A DNA stretch of 64,000 nt from Novosphingobium terrae (GCF_017163935.1 NZ_JABVZR010000001.1:3224001-3288000); one strand, 5' to 3'; shown: positions 35,825 to 44,175, counted from the first letter of the stretch. Notes: a model not told the origin generated them from the letters alone. Program-made: numbers and translations.

Positions 35825-36972
35825 ACCATCACCAGCTGGTCGCGGTGGACGATGGCCGGGCGCGGGGCATAGCCGAGAATCGCGGCCTGCTCGGCAGACT
35901 GGCGGCCCAGCAGGCTGGCGCATTCGGCAGCGTCATATTCGCAGAGGCCGTGAGCGACGACCATGCCGTCCTGCGCCTTGATCGCCACGGCGTCGCCGCG
36001 CTGGAAATGGCCCTCGACAGCGGTCATCCCGGCGGCGAGCAGGCTGGCGCCCTCACCCAGAGCGCGCACGGCGCCTGCATCCACCACCAGCGAGCCTTTG
36101 AGGCGCAAACGTCCGCCCAGCCATGCCTTGCGCGCGGCGCTGCGGGCGCGGGCGGCGCGGGGCAGGAACAATGTGGCGATGCCCTGCTCGATCACGCGGG
36201 CGATGGGCTTGTCCTTGGTGCCGTTGCCGATGGCCAGAGCAATGCCCGCCAGCTCGGCGATCTCGGCGGCCTGAAGCTTGGAGATCATCCCGCCAGAGCC
36301 CATGCCGCTGCCCGAAACCGGGCTGGCCATGGCGCGGATTTCGTCCGTCACGCCTGTCACCACCGGCAGCAGCTGCGCGCCGGGCTGCGAGGGATGGCGG
36401 TCATACAGGCCATCAACATCCGAGAGCAGCAGCACCGCATCGGCGCGCGCCGCCTGAGCCACGCGCGCGGCAAGGCGGTCGTTGTCGCCAAAGCGGATTT
36501 CCTCGGTGGCGACCGAATCGTTCTCGTTGATGACCGGCACCGCGCCCGCGTCCAATAGGCGCGTCAGCGTGGCGGTGACGTTGAGATAGCGGCGGCGGTC
36601 CTCCAGATCCTCAAGGGTGAGCAGAAGCTGCGCGGCGGTCAGCCCATGCGCGGCCAGCAGCTCGGCCCAGAGACCCGACAGCGCGATCTGCCCCACAGCC
36701 GCCGCCGCCTGAGCATCCGCAAGGCTGCCGCGACCGCCCTTTTCCAGCTTCAGCTTGCGCGCGCCCAGCGCGATGGCGCCGGAAGAGACCACGATCACAT
36801 CCTGTCCGCGCTGTTTGGCTTGGGCGATCTCCGCCATCAGCTCCGTCAGCCACGCGCGGCGCGGGCCGTCCTTGTCCACCAACAGCGCCGAACCGACCTT
36901 GATCACAAGGCGGGGGCAAAGCGTGGCATCGGCCAGATCGGCAAGCGTTGAAAGACGGGCAGGCTTGGACAT
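35821..36972 (-). CDS. proB: Glutamate 5-kinase
   Basis: The 383-residue protein has an amino-acid kinase domain (VIKVGSALLVDKDG, then IVVSSGAIALGARKL, and NENDSVATEEIRFGDND) followed by a C-terminal PUA domain (~285–370), the usual full-length ProB. It phosphorylates glutamate as the first step of proline synthesis and is normally feedback-inhibited by proline. It lies after obgE, a common bacterial pairing, but the gene behind it is an epimerase rather than proA. A 380-bp gap containing repeat copy B separates it from obgE. Confidence 0.95.
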   Translation of the reverse strand: MSKPARLSTLADLADATLCPRLVIKVGSALLVDKDGPRRAWLTELMAEIAQAKQRGQDVIVVSSGAIALGARKLKLEKGGRGSLADAQAAAAVGQIALSGLWAELLAAHGLTAAQLLLTLEDLEDRRRYLNVTATLTRLLDAGAVPVINENDSVATEEIRFGDNDRLAARVAQAARADAVLLLSDVDGLYDRHPSQPGAQLLPVVTGVTDEIRAMASPVSGSGMGSGGMISKLQAAEIAELAGIALAIGNGTKDKPIARVIEQGIATLFLPRAARARSAARKAWLGGRLRLKGSLVVDAGAVRALGEGASLLAAGMTAVEGHFQRGDAVAIKAQDGMVVAHGLCEYDAAECASLLGRQSAEQAAILGYAPRPAIVHRDQLVMV

Positions 36973-37353
36973 TGATGGCGCTTAGGGGAAAGCCACAGAT
37001 CGCGAAAGAGGCTTCCAAGCCAAGTGGATGAGGGAAAGAGACGAAAGGAAAAAAGCGATGCTAAGGGGTTACAGGTGGATTCAAGGGGATGAAGAGAGAA
37101 ATGCGAGGGTGTTACACCCTCGCGCTCCCTTTAGTGTCTACCTTGCGCTTCGGGTTCGGCCATAGGGCTAAGGTCGCTGCGCCGCAGGCAGAAAACGGAT
37201 GGCACCGCACTATGGGTTTAAAGCCTGCGGCGCCTGAGGTTTGCACAGGTGGAGAGGCTGGGCACCACAATTCGGCTCCCCTGCCCTCTCGTCGGAAGAC
37301 GTAATGGGAGCGCGAGGGGGTTACCCCCTCGCATCTTCACTTCCTGCCTTAAA
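36973..37353. other. 381-bp obgE–proB intergenic region
   Basis: This gap holds the 234-bp repeat copy B (37101–37334) and 128 bp of AT-richer sequence before proB (36973–37100), which probably contains the proB promoter. No coding region is supported. Translations across the repeat that begin MGARGG are by-products of its palindrome. Confidence 0.6.
37101..37334. repeat. Structured 234-bp nested-palindrome element, copy B
   Basis: This copy has the same order as copy A: left end 37101–37129, inner 11-bp stem 37179–37189 with 37223–37233, right end 37306–37334. The left end matches copy A base for base, and the right end differs only in the centre of its palindrome (TTA versus TAA). The inner stems and the block with CAGGTGGAGAG and CGTCGGAAGACGT are conserved, while loops have diverged. 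It is in the same orientation as copy A and its right end is 19 bp from the obgE stop, as copy A's is 20 bp from the epimerase stop. Confidence 0.88.
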
Positions 37354-38409
37354 TCAATCCAAAGGCGACCAAGGCTTATCCTCAGCCTCTTCCCGCTCGC
37401 CGGTCGGACGCTCGGTCACGGTCGCGGCGGGCAGATAGGAGATCACGGCGTCCAGCAGGGCATCGAACCCGGCGCCAGTCGCGCCCGAAATCGGGAACAC
37501 GCGGTCCGCGCCGGCTGCGATCAGCTCAGCGGCATAGGCCGTAGCCAGCTCGCTGTCGGCCTGATCGATCTTGTTCAGCGCCACCAGACGCGGCTTTTCG
37601 TCCAGACCCTCGCCATAGGCGGCCAGTTCGTCTTCCACGATCTGCATCGCTTCCACGGGCTCCTTGCCCGCGATGTCGATGAGATGCACCAGCACGCGGC
37701 AGCGCTCGATATGGCCGAGGAAGCGGTCACCCACGCCCGCGCCCTCAGCGGCGCCGGCGATCAGGCCGGGAATGTCGGCCACGACGAATTCGCGGGCCTT
37801 GTGGCGCACCACGCCCAGCTGCGGGCGCAGCGTGGTGAAGGCGTAATCGCCGACCTTGGCCTTGGTGTTCGAAATCTGGTTGATGAAGGTGGATTTGCCC
37901 GCGTTGGGCAGGCCGACAAGGCCGACATCCGCCAGCAGCTTGAGACGCAGCCACACCCACATTTCCTCGCCGGGCCAACCGGGGCCATGCTGGCGCGGAG
38001 CGCGGTTGGTAGAGGACTTGAAGCTGGCATTGCCGCGACCGCCATCACCGCCGCGCAGCAGCATCACCTGCTGGCCTGCTTCGGTGAGGTCGAGCAGGAC
38101 GGTCTCGCGATCATCGTCCAGCACCTGCGTGCCGATGGGAACGCGGATCACCAGATCCTCGCCGCCCGCGCCGGTGCGGTTGGTGCCCTGCCCGCCCATG
38201 CCGCGCTGGGCCTTGAAGTGCTGGGTGTAGCGGAAATCGATCAGCGTGTTGAGCCCCGCCACCGCCTCGAAAATGATGTCGCCGCCCTTGCCGCCGTCAC
38301 CGCCGTTGGGGCCGCCGTATTCGACGTATTTCTCGCGCCGGAACGCCACGGCGCCGGGGCCGCCGCTGCCCGAGCGGATGTAAATCTTGGCCTGGTCGAG
38401 AAAATGCAT
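37354..38409 (-). CDS. obgE: Obg-family GTPase
   Basis: The 351-residue protein has the glycine-rich Obg domain ([17 protein letters not shown] at the start), then a G domain with G1 [10 protein letters not shown], the switch region [16 protein letters not shown] and NKID. It binds the 50S ribosomal subunit and couples ribosome assembly to growth and stress. The ATG at 38409 is chosen because the conserved Obg start is there; the frame runs 16 codons further. A 6-bp hairpin sits 18 bp before the start. Confidence 0.95.
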   Translation of the reverse strand: MHFLDQAKIYIRSGSGGPGAVAFRREKYVEYGGPNGGDGGKGGDIIFEAVAGLNTLIDFRYTQHFKAQRGMGGQGTNRTGAGGEDLVIRVPIGTQVLDDDRETVLLDLTEAGQQVMLLRGGDGGRGNASFKSSTNRAPRQHGPGWPGEEMWVWLRLKLLADVGLVGLPNAGKSTFINQISNTKAKVGDYAFTTLRPQLGVVRHKAREFVVADIPGLIAGAAEGAGVGDRFLGHIERCRVLVHLIDIAGKEPVEAMQIVEDELAAYGEGLDEKPRLVALNKIDQADSELATAYAAELIAAGADRVFPISGATGAGFDALLDAVISYLPAATVTERPTGEREEAEDKPWSPLD

Positions 38410-38427
38410 ATCAACTTCCGGACGATG

Positions 38428-38444
38428 GCGCGTGAAAAACGCGC
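38428..38444 (-). promoter_or_regulatory. Short hairpin in the obgE leader
   Basis: GCGCGT (38428–38433) and ACGCGC (38439–38444) form a perfect 6-bp stem with loop GAAAA, 18 bp before the obgE ATG. It could affect translation initiation or mRNA stability. Confidence 0.35.
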
Positions 38445-38458
38445 ATATAGCACACAAA

Positions 38459-38528
38459 CGCGCCAGCCCACAGCTTCAGCCGGAGAGTGCCGTAAGACAC
38501 ATCCCGGATGCAGCTGTGGGCTGGTGCG
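38459..38528. repeat. Long 17-bp inverted repeat between tRNA-Ala and obgE
   Basis: The arms 38459–38475 and 38512–38528 pair over 17 bp with one G·T position, around a 36-nt loop that can pair further (CCGG at each side). It lies 36 bp after the 3' end of the tRNA on the minus strand. A tRNA 3' processing/termination structure or a palindromic intergenic repeat are both possible. Confidence 0.6.
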
Positions 38529-38564
38529 GATCGGCCCTGATCGACCGAAATCCTGTTGGTACAC

Positions 38565-38640
<76 letters not shown>

Positions 38641-38772
38641 GTTCCAGTGTTGCCTTGTCGGGAAGATCAGAGGCTTGCGCCGCCGGTTCCCGAGGGAGGC
38701 GACCCATTAGCGAATGGGCCGCCTCCTGCAAAGCGAAAAATGCAGCCCCGGCAAAGGCCGGAGCCAAAAAGC

Positions 38773-39495
38773 TCAGGGCTTGGCCGTGGGCGCAGGCGCA
38801 GCGGCGACCGGAGCAGGCCCGGCAGGAGCCGGAGCGGGCGCCGGGCTGCCATACTTGGCCTGCCACTCGGCCAGATCGGCGCGGTACTTGTCATAGGCGA
38901 CGTAGAAGTCCTCATAGACCTTGGCGAAGCCGGTGAAGGCCGTCGCGGCGAAGGCGGGGAGTTCCTTGTCGGTCACGGTCGCGCTGTCATGCGCCACGTT
39001 CAGCGCGGCGCCGCAGAAAGCGGGCAGCGTGGGCGGATAGGCGAAGTAGTTGTAAAGACTGGTGAGATAGGTCTCACGCTCCTTCAGCCAGGGCTTGCCG
39101 AACTTCTTGCGGAACAGCGTGTCGACGCTGCGGTTGGCCAGCGTCAGCGCCTTGGCGTGCTTCTTGAGGAAGGCGCTGTAGCTGGTGGTGATGTCGGCAT
39201 ATTGCGGATCTGTGCAGGTCAGCGCCGCCACGTTCCAGGCCGAGCGGAAGTTCCACACGCGCTGGGCTTCCACCGTATCGACGAGGATGGTGTGGCGCAC
39301 GCCATCGGGGCCGATCACGGGGATCACGGCATTGGCCGTGGCACCGCCGGGAGGCGTGGGCTTGGGCGGAATCACGATCACCGGCGGGGGCGGAGGCGGC
39401 GGCGGCGGCGGGGGAGCCGGGGGCGGCGGCGACGAACAAGCGGCGAGCAGCGACAGACCCGCAATAACCAAACCCTTACGCAACCAACGCGCCAT
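38773..39495 (-). CDS. Lipoprotein with polyproline linker, hypothetical
   Basis: The 240-residue protein starts with a lipoprotein signal ([20 protein letters not shown]; lipobox LAAC, cysteine at 20). Directly after the cysteine comes a proline stretch: four prolines, one alanine, then about eleven prolines. The mature domain (~55–215) has two cysteines (TCTDPQYAD and [11 protein letters not shown]) and charged helices, and the end is Pro/Ala-rich. The polyproline run could act as a rigid spacer from the membrane, and translating it would need EF-P. The ATG at 39495 is set by the signal peptide. Function unknown. Confidence 0.75.
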   Translation of the reverse strand: MARWLRKGLVIAGLSLLAACSSPPPPAPPPPPPPPPPPVIVIPPKPTPPGGATANAVIPVIGPDGVRHTILVDTVEAQRVWNFRSAWNVAALTCTDPQYADITTSYSAFLKKHAKALTLANRSVDTLFRKKFGKPWLKERETYLTSLYNYFAYPPTLPAFCGAALNVAHDSATVTDKELPAFAATAFTGFAKVYEDFYVAYDKYRADLAEWQAKYGSPAPAPAPAGPAPVAAAPAPTAKP

Positions 39496-39543
39496 GCCGA
39501 AGCCTTTCAATCCTTGAACGCTATGAGAACCGGGGGTGTTCCC

Positions 39544-39589
39544 CCTTGTTTGACGGGGGCCTGCCCACCTTGTTTGATGGGTGCCGGCC
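39544..39589. repeat. Two imperfect 22-bp tandem repeats upstream of the lipoprotein gene
   Basis: 39544–39565 and 39568–39589 match at 19 of 22 bases (both begin CCTTGTTTGA) with a 24-bp period. Each unit can form a small hairpin, and GGGGG/CCCCC at 39532–39545 makes another. They lie in the region transcribed before the lipoprotein start. Confidence 0.5.
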
Positions 39590-39632
39590 CCCTTGCAGGA
39601 ACGCCTCGTAGCCCAAGGTGATCCGCATGAAA

Positions 39633-39663
39633 ATGCCCCGGAACGCTTTCGCGCCCGGGGCAT
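39633..39663 (-). terminator. Intrinsic terminator of the BI-1-family gene
   Basis: ATGCCCCGG (39633–39641) and CCGGGGCAT (39655–39663) form a perfect 9-bp stem with a 13-nt loop. On the minus strand the stem is followed at once by TTT (CATTTTCATG), as in a rho-independent terminator, about 60 bp after the BI-1 gene stop. Confidence 0.7.
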
Positions 39664-39724
39664 GTCACTTTTCGGCTGACCGAGTCGTTTTTGCGACGAC
39701 CCGGCCTGTCAGTTCATCGCCGGA

Positions 39725-40486
39725 TTAACGGCGGTCACCCAGGAAGCTGAGCAGGAACTGGAACATGTTGATGAAATCGAGGTACAGCGTCAGCGCGCCC
39801 ATCACCGCGATCTTCTCTTCATATTCCGTGCCGGCAACCTGCACATACATCGCCTTGAGGCGCTGCGTGTCATAAGCGGTCAGGCCCGCGAAGATCAGCA
39901 CGCCCAGCACCGAGATGACCATGGCCAGACCCGGAACGTGGAAGAACATGCCCACCAGCGAAGCGATGATCAGGCCGAACAGGCCCATGATCAGGAAGCT
40001 GCCGAAGCCCGACAGATCCTTCTTGGTGGTGTAACCCACCAGGCTGAGGCCCGCGAAGGCGCCCGCCGTGGCGAAGAAGGTCAGCGCCACCGAGGTGCCG
40101 GTGTAGACCAGCAGGATCGAGGACAGCGACAGGCCCATCGCGAAAGCGAAAGCCCAGAACAGCATCTTCAGCGTCGAGGGCTGCATGCGCGCCAGACCGA
40201 AGTTCATCGCCAGCACGAAGCCCAGCGGGGCCAGCATGATGACATAGCGCAGCGGCGAGGTGAGCAGCGCAATGGCGGCGGGATTGCCCGACATCACCAG
40301 CTGCGAAAGCACCAGCGCCACGATGCCCGAGAGGATCACCGCCGAGGTCATGTAATTGTAGATCGAGAGCATATGCTTGCGCAGGCCGACGTCGAGCGTC
40401 TGCGAGCGCGCCGAAAACCCGGCATTCATCCTCGAAGACGCGCCAAAGCCCGTCTGCGAGGGCTGGGGGTCATTCCAGATGGCCAT
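39725..40486 (-). CDS. Bax inhibitor-1 / YccA-YbhL family membrane protein
   Basis: The 253-residue protein has an N-terminal soluble segment of ~45 residues and seven membrane helices. It ends with the family-typical LTAYDTQRLKAMY and LYLDFINMFQFLLSFLG. Bacterial members are inner-membrane proteins linked to FtsH protease control and calcium or pH-gated leak. The ATG at 40486 is supported by GGAG about 10 nt before it. The gene is monocistronic, with a leader hairpin upstream and a terminator downstream. Confidence 0.92.
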   Translation of the reverse strand: MAIWNDPQPSQTGFGASSRMNAGFSARSQTLDVGLRKHMLSIYNYMTSAVILSGIVALVLSQLVMSGNPAAIALLTSPLRYVIMLAPLGFVLAMNFGLARMQPSTLKMLFWAFAFAMGLSLSSILLVYTGTSVALTFFATAGAFAGLSLVGYTTKKDLSGFGSFLIMGLFGLIIASLVGMFFHVPGLAMVISVLGVLIFAGLTAYDTQRLKAMYVQVAGTEYEEKIAVMGALTLYLDFINMFQFLLSFLGDRR

Positions 40487-40505
40487 TGTCCAAAACTCCT
40501 CAAGA

Positions 40506-40530
40506 CGGTCGGAACGACATCGTCCGACCG
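40506..40530 (-). promoter_or_regulatory. Hairpin in the BI-1-family leader
   Basis: CGGTCGGA (40506–40513) and TCCGACCG (40523–40530) form a perfect 8-bp stem with a 9-nt loop just upstream of the ribosome binding site. It could control translation, for example with temperature, or be an operator. Confidence 0.45.
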
Positions 40531-40655
40531 GCACTCTTTAATATCATGCCGATCGCCTGAGGTTTCAAGCGAATCCGGCAAGAGATCTTTGTGCCAAAAT
40601 GTTTCTGACACAACATCCATGGACAAACGCTGAATATGTTCGAGCGTTCCCGCTT

Positions 40656-41456
40656 TTATCGAGCCTCTTCAGCCATTTCACGGCTACGCTTTTCAGCGGC
40701 GTTCAGCGTGGCCTGCATCAGCGCCAGCGCAGCGCCATCGGCATCCAGCACATCGAGCCCGGCCTGCGTGGTGCCGCCGGGGCTGGCCACACGGCGCGCC
40801 AGCTCGCCCGGATCATAGGGCGAGGCCATCGCCAGATCAGCCGCGCCCTGCACCATCGAACGCGCCAGACGCAGCGCCTGATCGGGATCGAGCCCCAGCG
40901 CCACACCGCCCGTCGCCAGCGCATCAATGATGCGATAGACAAAGGCCGGGCCGGAACCGGCCAGAGCGGTCACGGCATGAAACAGATCCTCGCCCACCCA
41001 TTCGGGCGTGCCCAGATGGCTGAGGAAGGCGGTGAGCCCGGCCTTCTCGTCTTCCGACAGGCCCTGAGCGGCCACGCCCATCGGGCTTTCACCCAGAGCA
41101 GCGGCCAGATTCGGCATCACGCGGACGATACCCTTGGCATCGGGGAAGCGCGTGGCAAGGCTGGCCAGTTCGGCACCGGCCAGAATGGAGAGCACAACCG
41201 TCCCTGCCCCGGCCAGCGCCGTCAGCTGCCCGGCCACATCGTCCAGCATCTGCGGCTTCACGCCCAGCAGCATGAGGTCGAACACCTCGCCCACGGGCAG
41301 CTCGCGCAGCAGGCGCACGCCTTCGGGCGCGGCCTCCAGCCTGGGATCGACCACGGTGAAACGGTCCGCCGCCACGCCGCCGCGCAGCCAGCCGGCCAGC
41401 ATCGCGCCGCCCATATTGCCGCAGCCGATGATCAGGATCTTTTCAGGAAAACTCAT
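40656..41456 (-). CDS. proC: Pyrroline-5-carboxylate reductase
   Basis: The 266-residue protein has the NAD(P) motif IIGCGNMGGAM at the N-terminus and the family signatures SGPAFVYRIIDAL and SPGGTTQAGL near the C-terminus. It reduces pyrroline-5-carboxylate to proline, the last step of the pathway begun by ProB. The ATG at 41456 (MSFPEKILI) lies 4 bp after the YbjN-domain gene stop, so the pair is co-transcribed. The in-frame upstream region is inside that gene. Confidence 0.95.
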   Translation of the reverse strand: MSFPEKILIIGCGNMGGAMLAGWLRGGVAADRFTVVDPRLEAAPEGVRLLRELPVGEVFDLMLLGVKPQMLDDVAGQLTALAGAGTVVLSILAGAELASLATRFPDAKGIVRVMPNLAAALGESPMGVAAQGLSEDEKAGLTAFLSHLGTPEWVGEDLFHAVTALAGSGPAFVYRIIDALATGGVALGLDPDQALRLARSMVQGAADLAMASPYDPGELARRVASPGGTTQAGLDVLDADGAALALMQATLNAAEKRSREMAEEAR

Positions 41457-41460
41457 GGAA

Positions 41461-41973
41461 TCAGGCCTCTCCGGCAGCATCGACAAGGGCGCTGGCCAGC
41501 GCGTCGGCGGGGCTCTTGTCGCCCCAGAGAATGAACTGGAAGGCGGGATAGAAGCGGTCGCACTCCTCCACGGCCACTTCCACCAGCATCTGCGCCTGCC
41601 CAAGGCTGATCATGCCATCATCGCCCAGCATCAGCCCATGGCGATAAAGCAGCACGGCATTGTTCGACCACACGTCGAAATGCCCCAGCCACAGCTGTTC
41701 GTTGATCAGGCTGACCACCTCGAACATGGCCGGTTTCTTGTCATCGGGCACGCGGATGTCGGGCAGGCACAGCAGCTGGAGGACATTGTCCTCGCTGCGC
41801 CAGATGCCGCGCAGCTGATAGGTGGCCCAGCTGCCCTGCACCTCGCCGGTGATCTCGTCATCGCTGACGAAATCATAGGTCCAGCCGCGCGCCTCGAACA
41901 GCGCCGCCAGCATCTCTACCGGCGCGCTATCCTCGTGGCGTGGCAAGTCGTCCTGCACAGTTCTTGTCACCAT
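41461..41973 (-). CDS. YbjN-domain protein
   Basis: The 170-residue protein fits the alphaproteobacterial YbjN family, with conserved stretches RGWTYDFVSDDEITGEVQGS and MFEVVSLINEQLWLGHFDVW. There is no signal peptide or membrane helix. YbjN proteins resemble type III secretion chaperones in fold, and their role is regulatory or unknown. It is the first gene of the proC pair and probably uses a promoter in 41974–42100, next to a DnaA-box-like site. Confidence 0.88.
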   Translation of the reverse strand: MVTRTVQDDLPRHEDSAPVEMLAALFEARGWTYDFVSDDEITGEVQGSWATYQLRGIWRSEDNVLQLLCLPDIRVPDDKKPAMFEVVSLINEQLWLGHFDVWSNNAVLLYRHGLMLGDDGMISLGQAQMLVEVAVEECDRFYPAFQFILWGDKSPADALASALVDAAGEA

Positions 41974-42073
41974 TCACCCGCATCCTGGTGGTTAAGCACC
42001 TCTTTGCCATGGATGCTTGGCCTGTAGCCGATTGTAAAACCAAGCTCCGTTCTGGCCTGCGTATAACACCACA

Positions 42074-42097
42074 AGTCTGTGTACAGACTGTGGATAA
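42074..42097. promoter_or_regulatory. Inverted repeat overlapping a perfect DnaA box
   Basis: TGTGGATAA at 42089–42097 is the exact complement of the consensus DnaA box TTATCCACA. It abuts the perfect palindrome AGTCTGT-GT-ACAGACT (42074–42089). The site lies in the 189-bp gap upstream of the YbjN/proC genes. No DnaA-box cluster or AT-rich unwinding region is present, so it is not an origin. Confidence 0.55.
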
Positions 42098-42162
42098 GGG
42101 CGAACCCCTTTCTCAATACGGCACATCACCCACTTTGTTTCAGAGCGGGTCAACCATGTCGC

Positions 42163-44112
42163 TCAGAGAGGATCAACCTCCTGACCTTCATCCGAGAGCC
42201 ACATGAAGGCGCCCTCACGGCCCGCCTTCTTCAGCTTGGCCTCAAACGCCTTGGCATCGGCCTGATCGTCAAACGGCCCGACCAGCACGCGGTTGGTGCG
42301 CCCCCAATCGGTGGTCCAGGCAGGCATGCCCTTGAGAATCTTGGCATAGTCCCGGCTCATCTGGCGCCAGTCATAGGCGATGCGCTTGAAATCGCGGCCC
42401 ACGCCCACCTGCACCCAGACGCGGCTGGGATATTTGGGCGGCGGCGGCGCCTTGGGCGCAGGACGCGGCGCCTTGATCTTGCGAATATCGACCGCGCCCG
42501 AAGCAGGCGCCTCGGCAGCCTCCTTGCGGCCGACTTCCTTATGCCCCGAAGGACTGCCCCATTCGGAAAAGGCCTCGGCAAAACTCGGCTTGTGAGACGG
42601 CGCCCTGCCGGGAGCCTTGGCCGCAGTCTTCACATGAACCGGCGCAGCAGGCTCGGCTGCCACAAAGGTCACCGGCGGCGGCGGCGGGGCGGTCACGCCC
42701 GGCGCAGGCGGCACAGCGGCGACGGGGCCGGGCATGGCAGGCGCCGCGGCAGGCGTGGTTTCCGCAGGCGGCAGACGGCCCAGATCGAAACGGCTGGCTT
42801 CCTGATGCGGCTTCTCACCCGCCATGGCGAGCGCGGGCGGAGGTGTGGCTGCGCTCTGAGGCATGGCCGTGCCGGAGATCGGCGGCAGCTCGGCATCGGC
42901 TTTCGCGGCCACGGGGGTAGCCACCGGCGCCGGGCGACGCGCCGCGCTGGCCAGAGCAGGCGGCGGCGACACTTCGCGCGAAGGATTGGGCTCGGGCGGC
43001 AGCGGATTGCTGGCGGCGGAGGGGGGCGCTGCGGGCGCGGGCGTGGTGTCGATCGGCGCCCCACCCTTCCAGCCACGGGTTTTCTTCGTGTTGGCGGCCA
43101 GCTTCGTCGGCTGAGGCGTGGCAGCGGCGGGCGTTCCCAGCGGTGCCCCGGCAGGCGCCAGCGGCGCATCGGCGGCGGCCAGATGGCGGATGCCATGCTG
43201 CGAAGCATAGGCCGCAATCCGCGGATCGTCCTTGCCGATCTGCGAGGCATGCGGGAAGCGGCCCAGATTGGCCGCCGCCGCCTGCTGCGCCGGGGTCAGC
43301 TTGCGCATGAAACGCAGATAGGGCGACATGCCATTGGCCAGCTCGGCAGGCATGGTCGAGCGGGCGATGGCCTCGGCCTCATCCTCACGCCCCAGAATGG
43401 CGAAAGCGAAGGCGCGGGTGCGCCAGGCCGCGCGATCCTGCTTCTGAAGCAGCGGCGCCAGCGTGGTTTCCATCGATTTGCGGTCACCGGCAATGGCCTG
43501 GCTCAGCGCCAGACGGCGCACCGCCTCATCCGTGGCGCCATTGGCCAGCGCCTCGCGATAATAGCGCTGGGCCGAGGCATTGTCGCCCACCAGATCATAG
43601 GACAGGCCGCGATCGGCCAGCTGATCACCGCTCAACACCATCCCCTGCGAGGCCTGCTCGAACATGGGAATGGCCCCGACCGGGTCCTCGCCATGCAGTT
43701 TGGAGACCGCCAGAGCGGCCAGAGCATGCGGATTGCCGGGGGCCAGCTTTTCGGCGCGGGCATAAAAGCCTTCCGCCGAAGCGGTATCGCCCAGTGCCGT
43801 GGCGGCATTGCCCGCATCGAGCAGAGCCTCGGCATCGGAAGGATTGCTGGCGATCCGTGCCAGCGCATTGCTGAGCTGCCGCGCCGGATCATTGCTGGGA
43901 ACCTGCGCCTGATTGTGCCCCGTGGGCAGCGGCTGCACCACCGGATGCGACACCACCGGCAGGCTCTGCGCCATGGCAGCGGAACCAGCCACAGCGCTCA
44001 CCATCATGCAACCCAGCGAGGCCGCGCCCATAAGGGTCAGCCTGCCGCGCATGTCCGATCCCGGCATCAGGCCCAGCCCATGCCGCGCCCGTGCCTGGCG
44101 ATCACCGCTCAT
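42163..44112 (-). CDS. TPR-repeat protein with C-terminal SPOR domain
   Basis: The 649-residue protein has an export signal, then TPR-like helical repeats (~75–270, including AEGFYARAEKLAPGNPHALA and SAQRYYREALANGATDEAVR). A long Pro/Ala-rich linker (~310–560) leads to a SPOR domain in the last ~80 residues (WVQVGVGRDFKRIAYDW to GREGAFMWLSDEGQEVD). SPOR domains bind glycan strands stripped of stem peptides at the septum, so the protein probably acts at division sites in the periplasm. It lies just after ftsZ beyond a terminator. Later in-frame ATGs (44067, 44052) are possible starts. Confidence 0.85.
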   Translation of the reverse strand: MSGDRQARARHGLGLMPGSDMRGRLTLMGAASLGCMMVSAVAGSAAMAQSLPVVSHPVVQPLPTGHNQAQVPSNDPARQLSNALARIASNPSDAEALLDAGNAATALGDTASAEGFYARAEKLAPGNPHALAALAVSKLHGEDPVGAIPMFEQASQGMVLSGDQLADRGLSYDLVGDNASAQRYYREALANGATDEAVRRLALSQAIAGDRKSMETTLAPLLQKQDRAAWRTRAFAFAILGREDEAEAIARSTMPAELANGMSPYLRFMRKLTPAQQAAAANLGRFPHASQIGKDDPRIAAYASQHGIRHLAAADAPLAPAGAPLGTPAAATPQPTKLAANTKKTRGWKGGAPIDTTPAPAAPPSAASNPLPPEPNPSREVSPPPALASAARRPAPVATPVAAKADAELPPISGTAMPQSAATPPPALAMAGEKPHQEASRFDLGRLPPAETTPAAAPAMPGPVAAVPPAPGVTAPPPPPVTFVAAEPAAPVHVKTAAKAPGRAPSHKPSFAEAFSEWGSPSGHKEVGRKEAAEAPASGAVDIRKIKAPRPAPKAPPPPKYPSRVWVQVGVGRDFKRIAYDWRQMSRDYAKILKGMPAWTTDWGRTNRVLVGPFDDQADAKAFEAKLKKAGREGAFMWLSDEGQEVDPL

Positions 44113-44131
44113 CGAACCCTATCCTGTTCAT

Positions 44132-44159
44132 GAAAATGGGCCGGGCCCCGAAGGGCCCG
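44132..44159 (-). terminator. Intrinsic terminator at the end of the dcw cluster
   Basis: CGGGCCC (44142–44148) and GGGCCCG (44153–44159) form a perfect 7-bp stem with tetraloop CGAA. On the minus strand it is followed by GCCCATTTTC with a T-run. It lies 16 bp past the ftsZ stop and 20–30 bp before the SPOR gene ATG, so it either ends the operon or attenuates the SPOR gene. Confidence 0.75.
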
Positions 44160-44175
44160 ACCGTCTTGCCTCAAC

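Noticed and set aside
34632..37353. Insertion sequence behind the repeat copies
   Set aside because: No transposase or integrase frame lies in or between the copies; only the inverted-repeat structure supports mobility.
42061..42162. Replication origin near the DnaA box
   Set aside because: Only one perfect box is present, with no cluster, no AT-rich unwinding region and no origin-linked genes.
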